Source: Celoporthe dispersa (lineage: Eukaryota; Ascomycota; Sordariomycetes; Diaporthales; Cryphonectriaceae). From it: a DNA stretch of 64,000 bases. Made by a program: the position numbers and the translations under genes. Positions 11,863 to 23,535 of this stretch are shown here, piece by piece; the stretch's first letter is position 1; the number at the start of each line of letters is the position of its first letter. The stretch covers positions 2,232,001 through 2,296,000 of the forward strand of contig WAID01000003.1 in the NCBI GenBank assembly GCA_016584495.1. Direction: 5' to 3'. The notes beneath the pieces are model-generated. The model saw only the letters and a list, made by a program, of their open reading frames with translations. It had not been told where the DNA came from and did not search any database.

Positions 11863-14108
11863 CCGGAGATCTTGTGGTCATCAACTGGGTAGGAAACGGA
11901 GAGCGACCAGTCGAGTTCCTCGCAGTCGGAATGGGAACCGGGCGTGCTGTGCGGTCTGATGCGGCCTCTTGCAGCAAGCCGGTGACGAGCCTCTTACCAA
12001 TTCGGTTTGTGTAGAGGCAACATCTTCTCGGAGCAGATCATCTCATCAACGACCTCGCCCCGAAACACACACACACACACTCGCATGTTTTTCTTTTTCT
12101 TTCGTTTCTTCTTTTTTTCCCCTTCATTTTCTTCCAACCTACCGCAACAGCTGGAAGGAAAAGGAAGGCCAACAAAAGAAGAACTCGGGGCGGGAACCAA
12201 AGGACAGTTTTTTGAGTAGCAGCCTCAATTACTGGCTAATTATTGTTGAAAACAAAATTGGGTTGGAGAGGGTATTTGAGAATTGGATGATGTCCAGTGG
12301 GCAGGCATCACATGAATTCTTCTTTTATTTTTTTTTTTATTGAGCGAGTGGGATAGAGGGGTCCATGGTCATATGGCTGGTGGTGGTGGCTAATGGATGG
12401 AACAGAGACCTGGCCAGGAAAACTTGGCCTCGGCTCTTTTACAGCAGCAGCAGCAGCACATGGCTCAGAGCTAGCTCATAGCAAGGGCTGTCCAGGCTTG
12501 GACACTTGGGTCTCTGGGCGAGATGGCTGGCTTTGCCTTGTATGTTTTCCAGTCCTGGCCAGGACACCCACTCAGTAAGCTGTGCTGGAAGGAATATGCC
12601 TTTTTGTTTTTCATTCCCAAGAGTGTCCCATAGCCTTCAACTAGCCTACCTGAGAGAACCAACCAATTAGCTCAAGCCCGTGATAGACACAGACTGGTAT
12701 AAAGACAAATAATAGTATCATTAATCAGACCAAAAGATGACACTCACACTCACACACACACGACGATGCCCGATAATTGCTTGCCATTCCGAGCGGAGGA
12801 GAGTCGGGTGTGACCGTAACTCTGGCGCGGCCCAGTGGAGGAACCCGCCGGTCGGAGAATACCGGCAAATGCTATCGACCTCGGCTCAGCTGCCACAGCA
12901 AAGGTGGAGAGGGAAAGAGGCGACTCGGTAGATCGGAGGTCGAGTGGATCTCCCCCCCCCTTTGTGGCCCCGTCTGTACATTATGTATTACGACTATTGT
13001 TTAGGTTCATTACTGGATACCTTTTGACAGCTGATACTGTTTCCTCCTTGCCGAGATACGATATCGGCATCGGAAATCTGGGGGAGAAGATGTGGTGGGC
13101 CTGTGCGATGAGGCTCAGTGACGGGTTTTGACAGAGTTTTTTGGATGGTTAACGGTATCCATTTGGGTTGTTCACTTTTTTTTTTTGATTTTAAAAGTTT
13201 TTCTCTTTCTTTTCTTTTTGGTGCCGTAATACAATTGGGAGCCGTATTCATACAGGAGGGGTTGAGAGAGTATATGTTGTGAGGGTGCTTGCAGGTTGCA
13301 AATCATCCCCTCGTCCGGTTATGACCTCACCAGCTCCAACCCACTGACTGCATGCACTGTAAGTTCCCTCTGGGGCCTTGTTCCTTCCTCACATGTCAAA
13401 ATGCAGGGTACTCCAACAAACCCCCCTGTCAGGCCGGCCCAGACAACAACACCTGCAGGCAAGAGACATACTAACAGTAAGGAAACTACGACCCATAGCA
13501 TAGGCTAGGCCTTCTCTTTCCCTTTTTCCTTTTTTTTTTTAAAAAAAAAGGCCAAACCCCACGGCACTTTCACAAGCGCGTCATCGCCCAACAGTGCCAC
13601 CCTCCCTGTCCGCAACCCACGGCTAAGGTTTCTCTGGGGCTGAGGGGAAAGGGACGAGACCTCCTCTTACCCGAAGAATACCGAACGAGCGTTCCGGGGT
13701 AAAGGTAAGGTCCAGGTTCACACGCACAGGCATACTAGAGTGTGTGGGTTGTACCTTGGTTGGCCCTTGCTTGTTCTGGGGTGTGTGTTGGCCGTCGATT
13801 GATTGATATATTGACGTGGGCTAGGTTCGGCTGAAGGAGGAGACTGAGCCGGGTGAGCCTCCTGTGATTTGATTTATTCGTCGCAAGAGAAATCCTCATA
13901 CCTGACGTAGTATCTCCTAGATATCCCCACGACGTCTTGACAAAGAAGAACGCCTTGGGCTGGCACGGAGAGGAAAACCAGGCTTGAGAGCGACCCGGAC
14001 AACGCGCCCGCGCGCGAGAGAGAGAGACACTGCAGCACACCGGGCCCACCCACTCATCTATCTCAACATCACCATCAACAACAATAACAACAACGACAAC
14101 GACAGGCC
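11863..14108. other. Intergenic region: kinase 3' end and malate synthase promoter
   Basis: No gene is supported. The first 400 bases are probably kinase 3' untranslated region and include an (AC)n tract at about 12064-12080. Single-base runs occur at 13176-13187. T11 followed directly by A9 at 13530-13549, flanked by CC and GG, forms a perfect self-complementary element. The last 70 bases before 14109 are CA-rich leader. Carbon-source control (FacB or CreA sites) would be expected for this gene class, but I do not assert specific sites. Confidence 0.5.
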
Positions 14109-14738
14109 ATGGCCTCCACCGACACCATCCTGCAGGGCGTCAGCATCCTCGGTGCCGTCCAGGAGGAGCACCGCAAGATCCTGACCCCCAGGCCCTCGCC
14201 TTCCTGGCCCTGCTGCACCGCTCCTTCAACGGCACGCGCAAGCAGCTGCTGGAGCGCCGCAAGATCCGCCAGGCCGAGCTGGACAAGGGCATCCTCCCAG
14301 ACTTTCTGCCCGAGACCAAGCACATCCGCGATAATGCCACCTGGAAGGGTGCACCGCCCGCGCCGGGGCTGGTGGACCGCCGTGTCGAGATCACGGGCCC
14401 GACGGATCGCAAGATGGTTGTGAATGCGCTGAACTCGGATGTCTGGACCTATATGGCTGATTTTGAGGGTGAGTCAACTCCACACCGATAGATAGATACA
14501 CCACCACCCCCTCAGAGGCGTGAGCGAGGAGTGGGGCTTGCAAGTTTGAAGAGAGAGGCACAGGGCTGACAAGGCCACCGTGTGCCCTGTGGACAAAACA
14601 GACTCGTCCGCACCAACGTGGGACAACATGATCAACGGCCAGGTCAACCTGTATGATGCCAACAGGCGGCAGGTGGACTTCAAGCAGGGCAGCAAGGAGT
14701 ACAAGCTGCGCACCGACCGGACGCTCCCCACGCTCATC

Positions 14739-14774
<36 letters not shown>

Positions 14775-16259
14775 GTCACGGTGGACGGCGAGCCCATGTC
14801 GGGATCGCTCTTCGACTTTGGCCTGTACTTTTACCACAACGCCTTCGAGCTGGTGAAGCTGGGCTTCGGCCCCTACTTCTACCTACCCAAGATGGAGTCG
14901 CACCTTGAGGCGCGGCTGTGGAACGACGTCTTCAACCTGGCGCAGGACTACATCGGCATGCCGCGCGGCACCATCCGCGGCACGGTGCTGATCGAGACCA
15001 TCCTGGCCGCCTTCGAGATGGACGAGATCATCTACGAGCTGCGCGACCACTCGAGCGGGCTCAACTGCGGCCGCTGGGACTACATCTTCAGCGTCATCAA
15101 GAAGTTCCGCCAGAACAGCAACTTTGTCCTGCCCGACCGCAGCGCCGTCACCATGACGGTGCCCTTCATGGACGCATACGTCAAACTCCTCATCCAGACC
15201 TGCCACAAGCGCGGGGTGCACGCTATGGGCGGCATGGCCGCGCAGATCCCCATCAAGGACGACAAGGAGGCCAACGACAAGGCCATGGACGGCGTGCGGG
15301 CCGATAAGCTGCGGGAAGTGCGCGCCGGACATGACGGGTGAGTCTGCAACCTCCAGTACGCCGGGGCGAGGGGGATGTATGGACGGACGGGCGGATGGAT
15401 GTGAGCTGGGCGGCTGTCACTGACACAAAGAAACGTCTGGCACCATAGGACCTGGGTCGCCCACCCTGCGCTGGCACACATCGCCACTGAGATCTTCAAC
15501 AAGAACATGCCGACGCCCAACCAGCTCTTCAACCGCCGCGAGGACGTCAGCATCGGCCAGAATGACCTGCTGAATATGAACGTGCCAGGGAAGATCACCG
15601 AGGAGGGCATCCGGAAGAACCTCAACATAGGTCTCGGCTACATGGAGGCCTGGATCAGGGGCATCGGATGTGTTCCCATCAACTATCTCATGTGAGCTGC
15701 TGCTGCTGCTGGCCTGATTTGAATTGTTCTGATACCGATCCACACAACCCATACACACACACACACACACACACAGACATGTCATGAACACCCACCCGAC
15801 CATCTTCCTCCACCTCCTCCTCCCCCTCCTCCTAGTAGTCATGCTGTGTGCATTTGCTGACCACGGCGAGACAGGGAGGACGCCGCGACGGCCGAGGTGT
15901 CTCGGAGCCAGCTTTGGCAGTGGGTCCGCCACGGCGTGACCACCGCCGAGGGCAAGCGCGTCGATAAGGCCTACGCGCTCAAGCTGCTCAAGGAGCAGGC
16001 CGACGAGCTGGCCAGGAAGGCTGGGCAGGGCAACAAGTTCCACCTGGCCGCGCAGTACTTCTCGGGCCAGGTGACGGGCGAGGATTATGCAGACTTCTTG
16101 ACTTCGTAGGTCACACTCTCACCCCGTCCACCACGGAAAGAGAACAAAGAAAGAAGAAAAAAACAATTGAAGTGCTAACCTGTCGCGTTTGTTCGCTGCA
16201 GACTGCTTTACAACGAGATCACGACCGTCGGGAACGCCGCGCCTGCTTCGAAGTTGTGA
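14109..16259 (+). CDS. acuE: Malate synthase, peroxisomal (glyoxylate cycle), with a one-base frameshift
   Basis: Malate synthase condenses acetyl-CoA with glyoxylate to malate in the glyoxylate cycle, needed for growth on acetate or fatty acids. Exons are 14109-14468, 14602-15337, 15449-15691, 15875-16105 and 16202-16259; all introns are GT-AG and phases match. Conserved blocks are RPRGWH, LIET, NCGRWDY and NYLMEDAATAEVSR. The protein ends in Ala-Ser-Lys-Leu, a PTS1 peroxisomal signal. The frame that starts at 14109 fails after about 26 residues at a C5 run (14185-14189). One more C would continue into the conserved frame and give 542 residues, the normal family length. No in-frame ATG serves the downstream frame, and no plausible intron bridges the break. 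It is therefore either a sequencing error (favoured) or a null allele. Intron 3 carries an (AC)12 repeat. Confidence 0.95.
14185..14189 (+). other. Frameshift site in malate synthase (C5 homopolymer)
   Basis: Upstream of this run the frame encodes the expected N-terminus up to LTP. Directly downstream the expected ALAFLALLHRSF continues in the frame that needs one more base. The junction is a pure C run, the classic place for a one-base miscount. Confidence 0.85.
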
Positions 16260-17678
16260 GCGATCCTGGCAGGGGAAGGGCCCTGTGGACACCCATGAAA
16301 GTCATCGGAAATAGGATCTGCCGGCGTGCTTTTCTCTCCTTTACTTGGTTTCCTTACCATATCATCTGGTTCTTTGGTGGATTTTTTTTTGGGGGGTTGT
16401 TGTACTGTATAATCTAAGCCATGTTCGTCATGATGTGTTGTGTGCTATGTGGTGGTGTGTATGTGTGTCTGTGTGTGTTCCAGGAACCGGGATGGAGGTC
16501 AAGGAGAAACAGAATGACAATTTATCTTTTGGGTCATTTTTTTTCCCCCCTTGAAAAGAAAGGAAAGGAAAGAAAGAAAAAAAAAACAAGCAACGAGAAC
16601 CAAAGCGAAACCCTCACTACTGCAACTCGTGTCTAGCTAGGATGTGATGTGAAGACGTCTCGGCATAGTCAACACCACCACCAGAGGACGGTATTTGAGA
16701 AACCACCCCTCCCTCCCTCCTTCACTTGCCACTTTGTCTCATGGACGGACAGATTGTCCGGACTGGACCAAGGACTTACCGAATAGCACGCGAGTAGGCC
16801 TGTCAAAACAGCCCTGGTTCCTACGGGCACAGCCAAGCGGCCGCAGGAGGAGGAGGAGGAGGAGGAGGAGGAGGAGGAGGAGAAGAGAACCCACGTAATC
16901 AAAGGGGGGGTAAAGCAGGCCCTCGACCTACGGCTGCTGCCGCCCACACCAGATAACGCGGAGAGGGGGGCCAGAGAGGAAGGGGAGGGGGAGGGCAAGG
17001 TCTACCAGTCAGCTCCCCTCGAGGGCAGTCTTGGCCGCGGACCTGGTTCATTCTGCTACTATAATTCTGCTCCTATATGGGCTATTCGGGCGGCACGAGG
17101 GGCTCGTCATGGATAAGAAACGGAAGCGTCACGGCGATAGACAAGAAGAAGAAGAAGAAGAAGAAGAAGAAGAAGGAGACGTTCAAAACGAGGGAGCGAA
17201 GCCACAGCGTTCGTGCCGTGTCCGTGCCTCGAGCACATCACCCTTGCCCGCGGAGCTCAATATCGACAGAACGCGGAAGAGGACCAGCCTACTCTTGGTC
17301 TCCGAGGGAACTGGGGAAACGCTTCTAGGGGAGGACTTGGTTGGGAGTCTCATGGCTGCGTCGTAGAGGTCCTTCACCCCCCGAAAATCCTGAATCCTCT
17401 ACGGCTCTTGTGGAGGGGGGGACAACTCTTTTCGTCGGCTCTCGTAAACCCTCACACACACACACACACACACACGAGCACGTGGCCATCGACACAATAC
17501 TAGGCCTCCATGAGTACTCCACGCAATAGAACCGACCCATGATTGCACATCTGTAATTCTGTAGGGGTCCCCGTGTACCAGACCAGACGCAATCAAGACC
17601 CAGCACGAGAGAAAGAAGAGGAAAGAAGAAAAAAAAAGGCAACGTAGTATGGTCCGACTCCCCTCTCCCAGCGCACTC

Positions 17679-17727
<49 letters not shown>

Positions 17728-20700
17728 TCTCCCTCTCTCGCCTCCCCCGTCACATTAGCCTCCACCAGGAGGCCAATCAATCCATTCCATCACCGGCCCC
17801 AGCCCTCATCGCGGGAGTCGCCACTGCTAGGATCCGACCGACAGATCAGCGCTTGAACGTTACCTTGAGCTGCTCAGCAAGGAGGGGGGGGCGCACAGAC
17901 GGACAGCCTCGCCTGGGATGTGACGGACAAGAGGCCGACAGGACTGACCTCTTCTCGGTATATTCCGTTCATCCAAGGACACGAAGGACGCACGAGAGAG
18001 AGAGAGAGGGGGGGGGCAAAACCGCAGTATACTGGAAACAGGAAATCGGCATACGGTTTACAAATACGGCCTAGTTGATTATCTGGGCACGCAAAAGCCA
18101 TGCTTCGTTGTGTGCTATGGCTGGCAAACAAAGCCACCTTTTCCTTCTTTTTTCTTTTCCTTTGACGATCCACGCGGCGAGCAGTAGATAACTCGCCACC
18201 ACTCTGGAGCAGAAAGCAGGGCTAAAACCTGCAGCGCATCGACCTTCCTTCTCAGAAGAGCACTTACTGATCCCCCCTCATCCCCCGAGACCTCACCCTG
18301 GCACGATCATCGGACTTGATCTCGAAACGACACCGGAGGGGTGGAGGGCGAGAGACACACACACCAAAAAAACCAAAAAAAAAAAAAAAAAGCAAAGATC
18401 GAGGCGAGCATGTCCGCCTGACGCGCAGCTCGCAGGGGCTTCCCGTCTCTGGGCGCTCGGAGGGTTAGCATAAGTTAGCATACTATAGAGTGGCGTTCTT
18501 TTGCGCGCCAAATCCAGGCCAGATAGAAGGGGAGGGAGAGGCGGAGAGACGGAGAGAGGGATAGGTTAGGTTGGGAGGGTGGCAGGTGAGAGGGAAAAAA
18601 GGACCGTCACGGGCGTTTTTGTCCCGTCCCGTCTCCATAGATAGACAAGACTATAGTAGGGAGGGAATTCAGATGGTCAGTTCACAGCAGGACCTGCATG
18701 CATGGCTAGCTTCCGTGAACCGTGTCCCAGCCAGCGCTTCGAGGCCGAGATCGCGATGTCTGGGCCGCCCTCCCACCAGCCCCCCTGCTCTCCCAGCTCT
18801 CTGGTCAGTCGGCCGTCCCCGAGCCGTGTTCTCCTGATGATGATCAGTGCTAGATCTTAGCGTGTAGTGTAAGGAGTTTTGCCTCGATAGTAACAACACA
18901 ACCTGGCCTGCTCGCGAGGATACCTCCAGCCGCGGCTGCTGCTCCGTGTGTGGGTCTCAGGCGAGACACAGGGCTGGAAGGGGGCCCGGGACGGCCCAAA
19001 CCAGTCAGTCAGTCAGGCTTGCTGCTCATGGAATCTTCCTTTTTTTCCAGGCCAGGCAGCAACATCTCAATCACATGGCCCCGAAAAGAATATATCATGT
19101 CTTGGAAAGGCATCGTAAACGAGCCAATAACCATCATCGCCTGCCAGCATAGACCATGTGATTTGTTTCATGACATGACCATATGTGCCGTGCAATAAGG
19201 TTCCCAAGATGGACGGACGGCTCACAACCCCTCTCTCTCTCTCTCTCTCCCTCTCTCGCGTAGCGATTGATGATAGTGATGGGAGCATCTCATCATCACT
19301 TCTGCCTGCCTGTCAAGTGCCACTCCCGCAGTCCATGACCCAATCGCCTGTTTGGGAGAGCAGGACAAGGCAAGTTCCGCTCAGGAGGAAACATGACTCT
19401 TGTCCTCAGCTCCGAGCGAAAAGGAGGGGTTGGTTGTGTCTTGGGCGGCGACTTTCGACGAACACTTGTGATCTCGCATCTTATCCCCGTTCCGCTGAAG
19501 AAAACTCGCTCACTCAAGACATCCAACCAGTGGCGCCGACAGGAAGACGAGGAAGAGCCTTGATGTTGCGATGTCGCCCCCCCCGGGCCCCCTCCCCGAG
19601 ATTCTTGCCTCTCCGAGGGCCGCCACCAGCAGCGAGGCCAAAGAGCCGTTTCCCTCTATCCCCTCTGTGGGTTTTCCACGCTTGATGATGCTTCGGGCTG
19701 CAGCACTGAGAGGGTGCGTTTCCGAGGAGAAGCAACAATCACGTCCAGCTCGCCGAGTGGAACCCCAGCCCTTTGCCCGCCTCTTCCCTGCTGTCAGCTC
19801 CTCGGATCATGTGTACCCACCGTGGATGTGATGAAACGTTAAAATGAGCGCTGTGGTGAGGAGATTCGGTTCGTCGGGCTCAGGTTCACTATAGTCCGCT
19901 GGCCCGTCGTAAGTTCGGCCTCGTCACTCTCTCTGCCCAACCTGCCTAGGCGAAGAGGGGGTGAGAGGTACCTAGAGATGGATCTGAGACACAGGGTCAT
20001 TCTCACCTGGTCAGGTGGCGCCCTAAACAGGGCAAAAAAAAAAAGGAAAAAAAAGAAGAGGAGGAGAAAAGGTCACCGATTGATTCGGGGCCAACTCTCT
20101 CTCTCTCTCTCTCTCCCCCCCCCCACCAAACCCCCAAGCAGATATTTCCAGCGCTCAGCCCGCTCGTTACCATTGTGTGGGAGACACAATAGACAAGTCT
20201 AGTGAGTAGCTTGTGGCATGCCGGAACTTCCCAGCTCCTCGCCTTCCAATATCGCGCATCATGTCTCAGTCAGCTCCCGGGTCTCTTGTCACTCTCTTCT
20301 TTTCTTTTTCTTGTTTGTGTTTTGGTCGCGCACCTGAGAGAGCTGCAAGATCAAAAAGCTTAGTCCCCAAGTCCAATGGAGACCCCGCTGACGTCTTGAT
20401 GGCCCGCCCCATTGGCACTGATTACAGACCGGTCTCTGGTGTAGCACGATGGCTGTCGAGGCTTTGACCCACCGAAATATAGGCCGTGTAACTGACTATC
20501 AAATCGGCGATTGGTCTACCTTCAGCACAGAACTGATGAGCGCATGTCTAGAACGAGTCTCTTGGATTTTGGAGGCCCCCCCCAAAAAAAAAAGCAAAGA
20601 AAAAAATAAAGAAGAGGAAATTCACTATGCACAAGCGGTCCCGAGGTTGTTTGAAGTCATAATTCCTCTGCTATGATGGCAGGATGGGCCGCGAAGGTCT

Positions 20701-21522
20701 AGAACCTAGAGTCAGTGATCGACACAGGGGTGCTGGTATCCAAACTGCTGGGTCTCATACACACCTCTACTGTGGCAGTAAGTAGATGAGATCGCAAACT
20801 GTCTGGCAGATCATGTAGGCAATGCAGGTTCCTCCCCCCTTTTTTTCTCTCTTTGTTTTCTGGTTGGCTGTTGTTGGTGTTTGAGCATTGCTCTGACCTG
20901 GCTCTGCAGCCGACAACAACAGCTGCAACAACATATTTGCTAGTCAATCCTCTTTCTCTTGGAAGTGCAGGTCGGGTACGCGGGTCTGTAGCACACACTA
21001 TGCAGTCATCATGCAGTATTTCTGAAACTTTTTGTGTCGGCCTTGAGGCTAGCAGACTTTGAGTTGGAGGGTGACATGTGTGTACGGACTTTCTGCTAGT
21101 CGACCGTCTCTCGTATCGAGCCGCACGGGAGCGGAGTATGCTCCGTCCTGCGCTCGCCACAGACCCTCGCAGCCTCGATCGGAGAGTGAGGTCTCGGTGT
21201 GGAAGGGTTGAGCCCGTCTGCTCAAGTGCAGTGTCTCACACGATGGCTCGGTGAAATCCTGCGTAATTGGGTCGACGCCCTTATCGACTCGCCATACGCT
21301 CGGTACCAGGAGCACGCACAGGGTGAGCTTATGAAAGGCCGTGGCGGATGGCGGCTTGCATGTCGAGCAGGTCAAGTGACAAACAGCTCTTCGTATTCGA
21401 CCCTCCCCGGCGTCAGAGGAGCAGGCCCGAGGTGCAATTTGTGTGCAGCCGGGTCGATTTGAACGTTGTCTGCTTGCCCCTCTTTCCGGCGGGCGCGGAT
21501 TCTTTACAGAGCAGTGCTGCGC

Positions 21523-21523
<1 letters not shown>

Positions 21524-21557
<34 letters not shown>

Positions 21558-21570
21558 ACACACACACACC
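21524..21570. repeat. A33 homopolymer followed by (CA)7
   Basis: Thirty-three consecutive A residues run directly into CA dinucleotides. It is the longest single-base run in the window. I see no retrotransposon or processed-gene sequence upstream, so a retroposed tail is only one possibility; slippage expansion is another. Confidence 0.9.
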
Positions 21571-23043
21571 GGTGGGTAGCACGCGCAAAAGCCACCTTCC
21601 GATCTTCAAGAATCCGTCAATAGAAAGACACATTACTTTTGCACTTTCAGCCCATGTCGCACCGATATTCGTAAATGTAGGCGGTTCGGGGTGACACAGC
21701 CAATCTCGAGTCGTTTGGCGTTAACAGAGGCAAGACGGTGATGACCTGTGTGGTCCCCCTTTGTTGCAGGCACCATCGGCACAGAGGGAGAGAGGGAGAG
21801 TCACGGAGTCGACCTGCCGCATCCGTTCTCGTCGAGGGCCACCTCCGCTCAGCCAGAGGGCCTGCAGTTAACCTGCGCCCTCTCGCGCACTCATGGCTTG
21901 GCGGTTGATAGTGGACCGCCTGCCACTGGCCGCCATTCCCGCGGTCAACCTTTTTCTTCGGCGCCAGCACGTTGCAGGCGCTAGGCTGGTCCAGCAGCCC
22001 TGCTGTGGCCCTCCGTTTGTATATTGTTTGTTACCTCCCACGTGACGGAACAAAACGCTGGGGGAGACGATGGTGATGATGCCCAGTGATGTGACAAGCT
22101 GAAGGCAGATCGCAATTCCGAAGCCCTGCAGCGGAGTGTATCGAGGCTAGCCCGAATCTGGGGGATGTACTCCGTACCTTGGTACCCGGTGTGCTGTGCA
22201 GAGAGGCAGGCGGCCCCCGACCAGAGTGTTTGATGGGTGTCTGCGACAAATTAAGGACCGGTCTCATGACATTCCTGGTTGGTGGTCCATGGCGCATCCC
22301 GACCCCAGGGCAAATTCTGTCCCCCCCCGGGCCAGAGAGGCCTGTAGCCTCTCCCGCCCGTCACCCATCATCACCACCTCGGGTCCTGCCCTCTGACGCA
22401 GCAGCGTGACGACTCCTCAGGTGGAGACCAACAGGGCCTCTCGAGCAGGGTCGGACTCGTACACGGGAGTAGGAGGAGGAGGAGGAGGAGGAGGAGCAGG
22501 AGCCGTGGCACTGGTAGGCGTTTGTTTGCCTGGCGGGCGTTTACCTGATGCGCGCGCCGTAAGCCTCCGCACAGATCAATCTCGACGGAGTTTTTTCTTG
22601 TTTTGGCCCAGCCGTGCAGGAGGGAGGGGGGGTGCGACAATGTCCTACACACCGGCTGCAGCATACGGCTGCAGGCTGGGGCCGGGGTGGTGTGGGGCCT
22701 GGGTCTGGCGAGGAGGAGCTTGCCACGAGGTGGAAGGATCTGAACAAGGGGTCGGAACAGGAGGATCGCGGATCGCTCTTGGAAACGCGTGGGAAGGCTT
22801 CGGTTGTCGTCTCGAATTCTGACGGGGTTGGGCTGCTCGTGGTGGGGGCCCTGCTGAACCACAGGCCAGAGAGGGAAGGCCCCACACGCAATACAACATG
22901 ACTTAAAGCGTGGCCTCTGGGAAGAGCGATACCCCAGGGGGGATGGCTCTCCTCGGGCACCGACCTCAACCTCCTGCGTCCTGCTCTAGCTGCCCTGCCT
23001 AGGTTCCGTTCCCTCCTTCGCCTTCTCTGGACCAGAGCGATCA

Positions 23044-23044
23044 G

Positions 23045-23106
<62 letters not shown>

Positions 23107-23115
23107 ATTGTTGTT
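23044..23115. repeat. (GTT)n trinucleotide array, about 24 units
   Basis: A nearly perfect GTT array of roughly 72 bases with one ATT interruption near the 3' end. No coding frame with other support covers it. Confidence 0.95.
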
Positions 23116-23493
23116 GGGGGGCCATGCCGCCGCAAGGATGACCCGTCTGGGCGTCATGCTCGAGCCCCGAGGAAGGCAGCAGGTCCACGCGAGAGCAAGC
23201 GTAGCAGGACACCCGGGTCCAGGACCAGGAGGGCCCCCCTCCCACCCACGATATATCCAAGGACCATTGTTCCAGGTGAGGGTGACGTTGGTGGTGACGA
23301 GTCCAGGGCTTGGGGGGAGGGGGGCGTGAGGAGGGGGAGGAGGAGGAGGAGGTGGTGGTGGTGGTGGAACAGAACGATGTGTTGAATCATTTGAATGTCT
23401 CCTTGCATGTAGATTGCCGGTCCCTGCAGTGTGGCAGCGGATGCTTAAGCTTGTTTAAGCCCACGCCACCGAGCAAGCCAACAGGTCAGGCCA

Positions 23494-23535
23494 GGTGCCA
23501 GGTGCCAGATGCCAGATATCAGATGCCAGGTGCCA
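23494..23535. repeat. Tandem heptamer array, six units
   Basis: Six adjacent 7-base units read GGTGCCA, GGTGCCA, GATGCCA, GATATCA, GATGCCA, GGTGCCA. The variants are arranged almost symmetrically around the central GATATCA unit. Degenerate continuation (TGCTGTCA, TGCTGCCA) follows. Function unknown. Confidence 0.85.

Noticed and set aside
14144..14191. A tiny intron to explain the malate synthase frameshift
   Set aside because: GT...AG spans of 35-40 bases can be drawn, but they would delete conserved residues, have poor donor sites, and the only phase-correct one is shorter than usual fungal introns.
17143..17175. (AAG)n tract as coding for a lysine-rich protein
   Set aside because: The surrounding frame has no other protein-like character and ends soon after; it is best read as a microsatellite.
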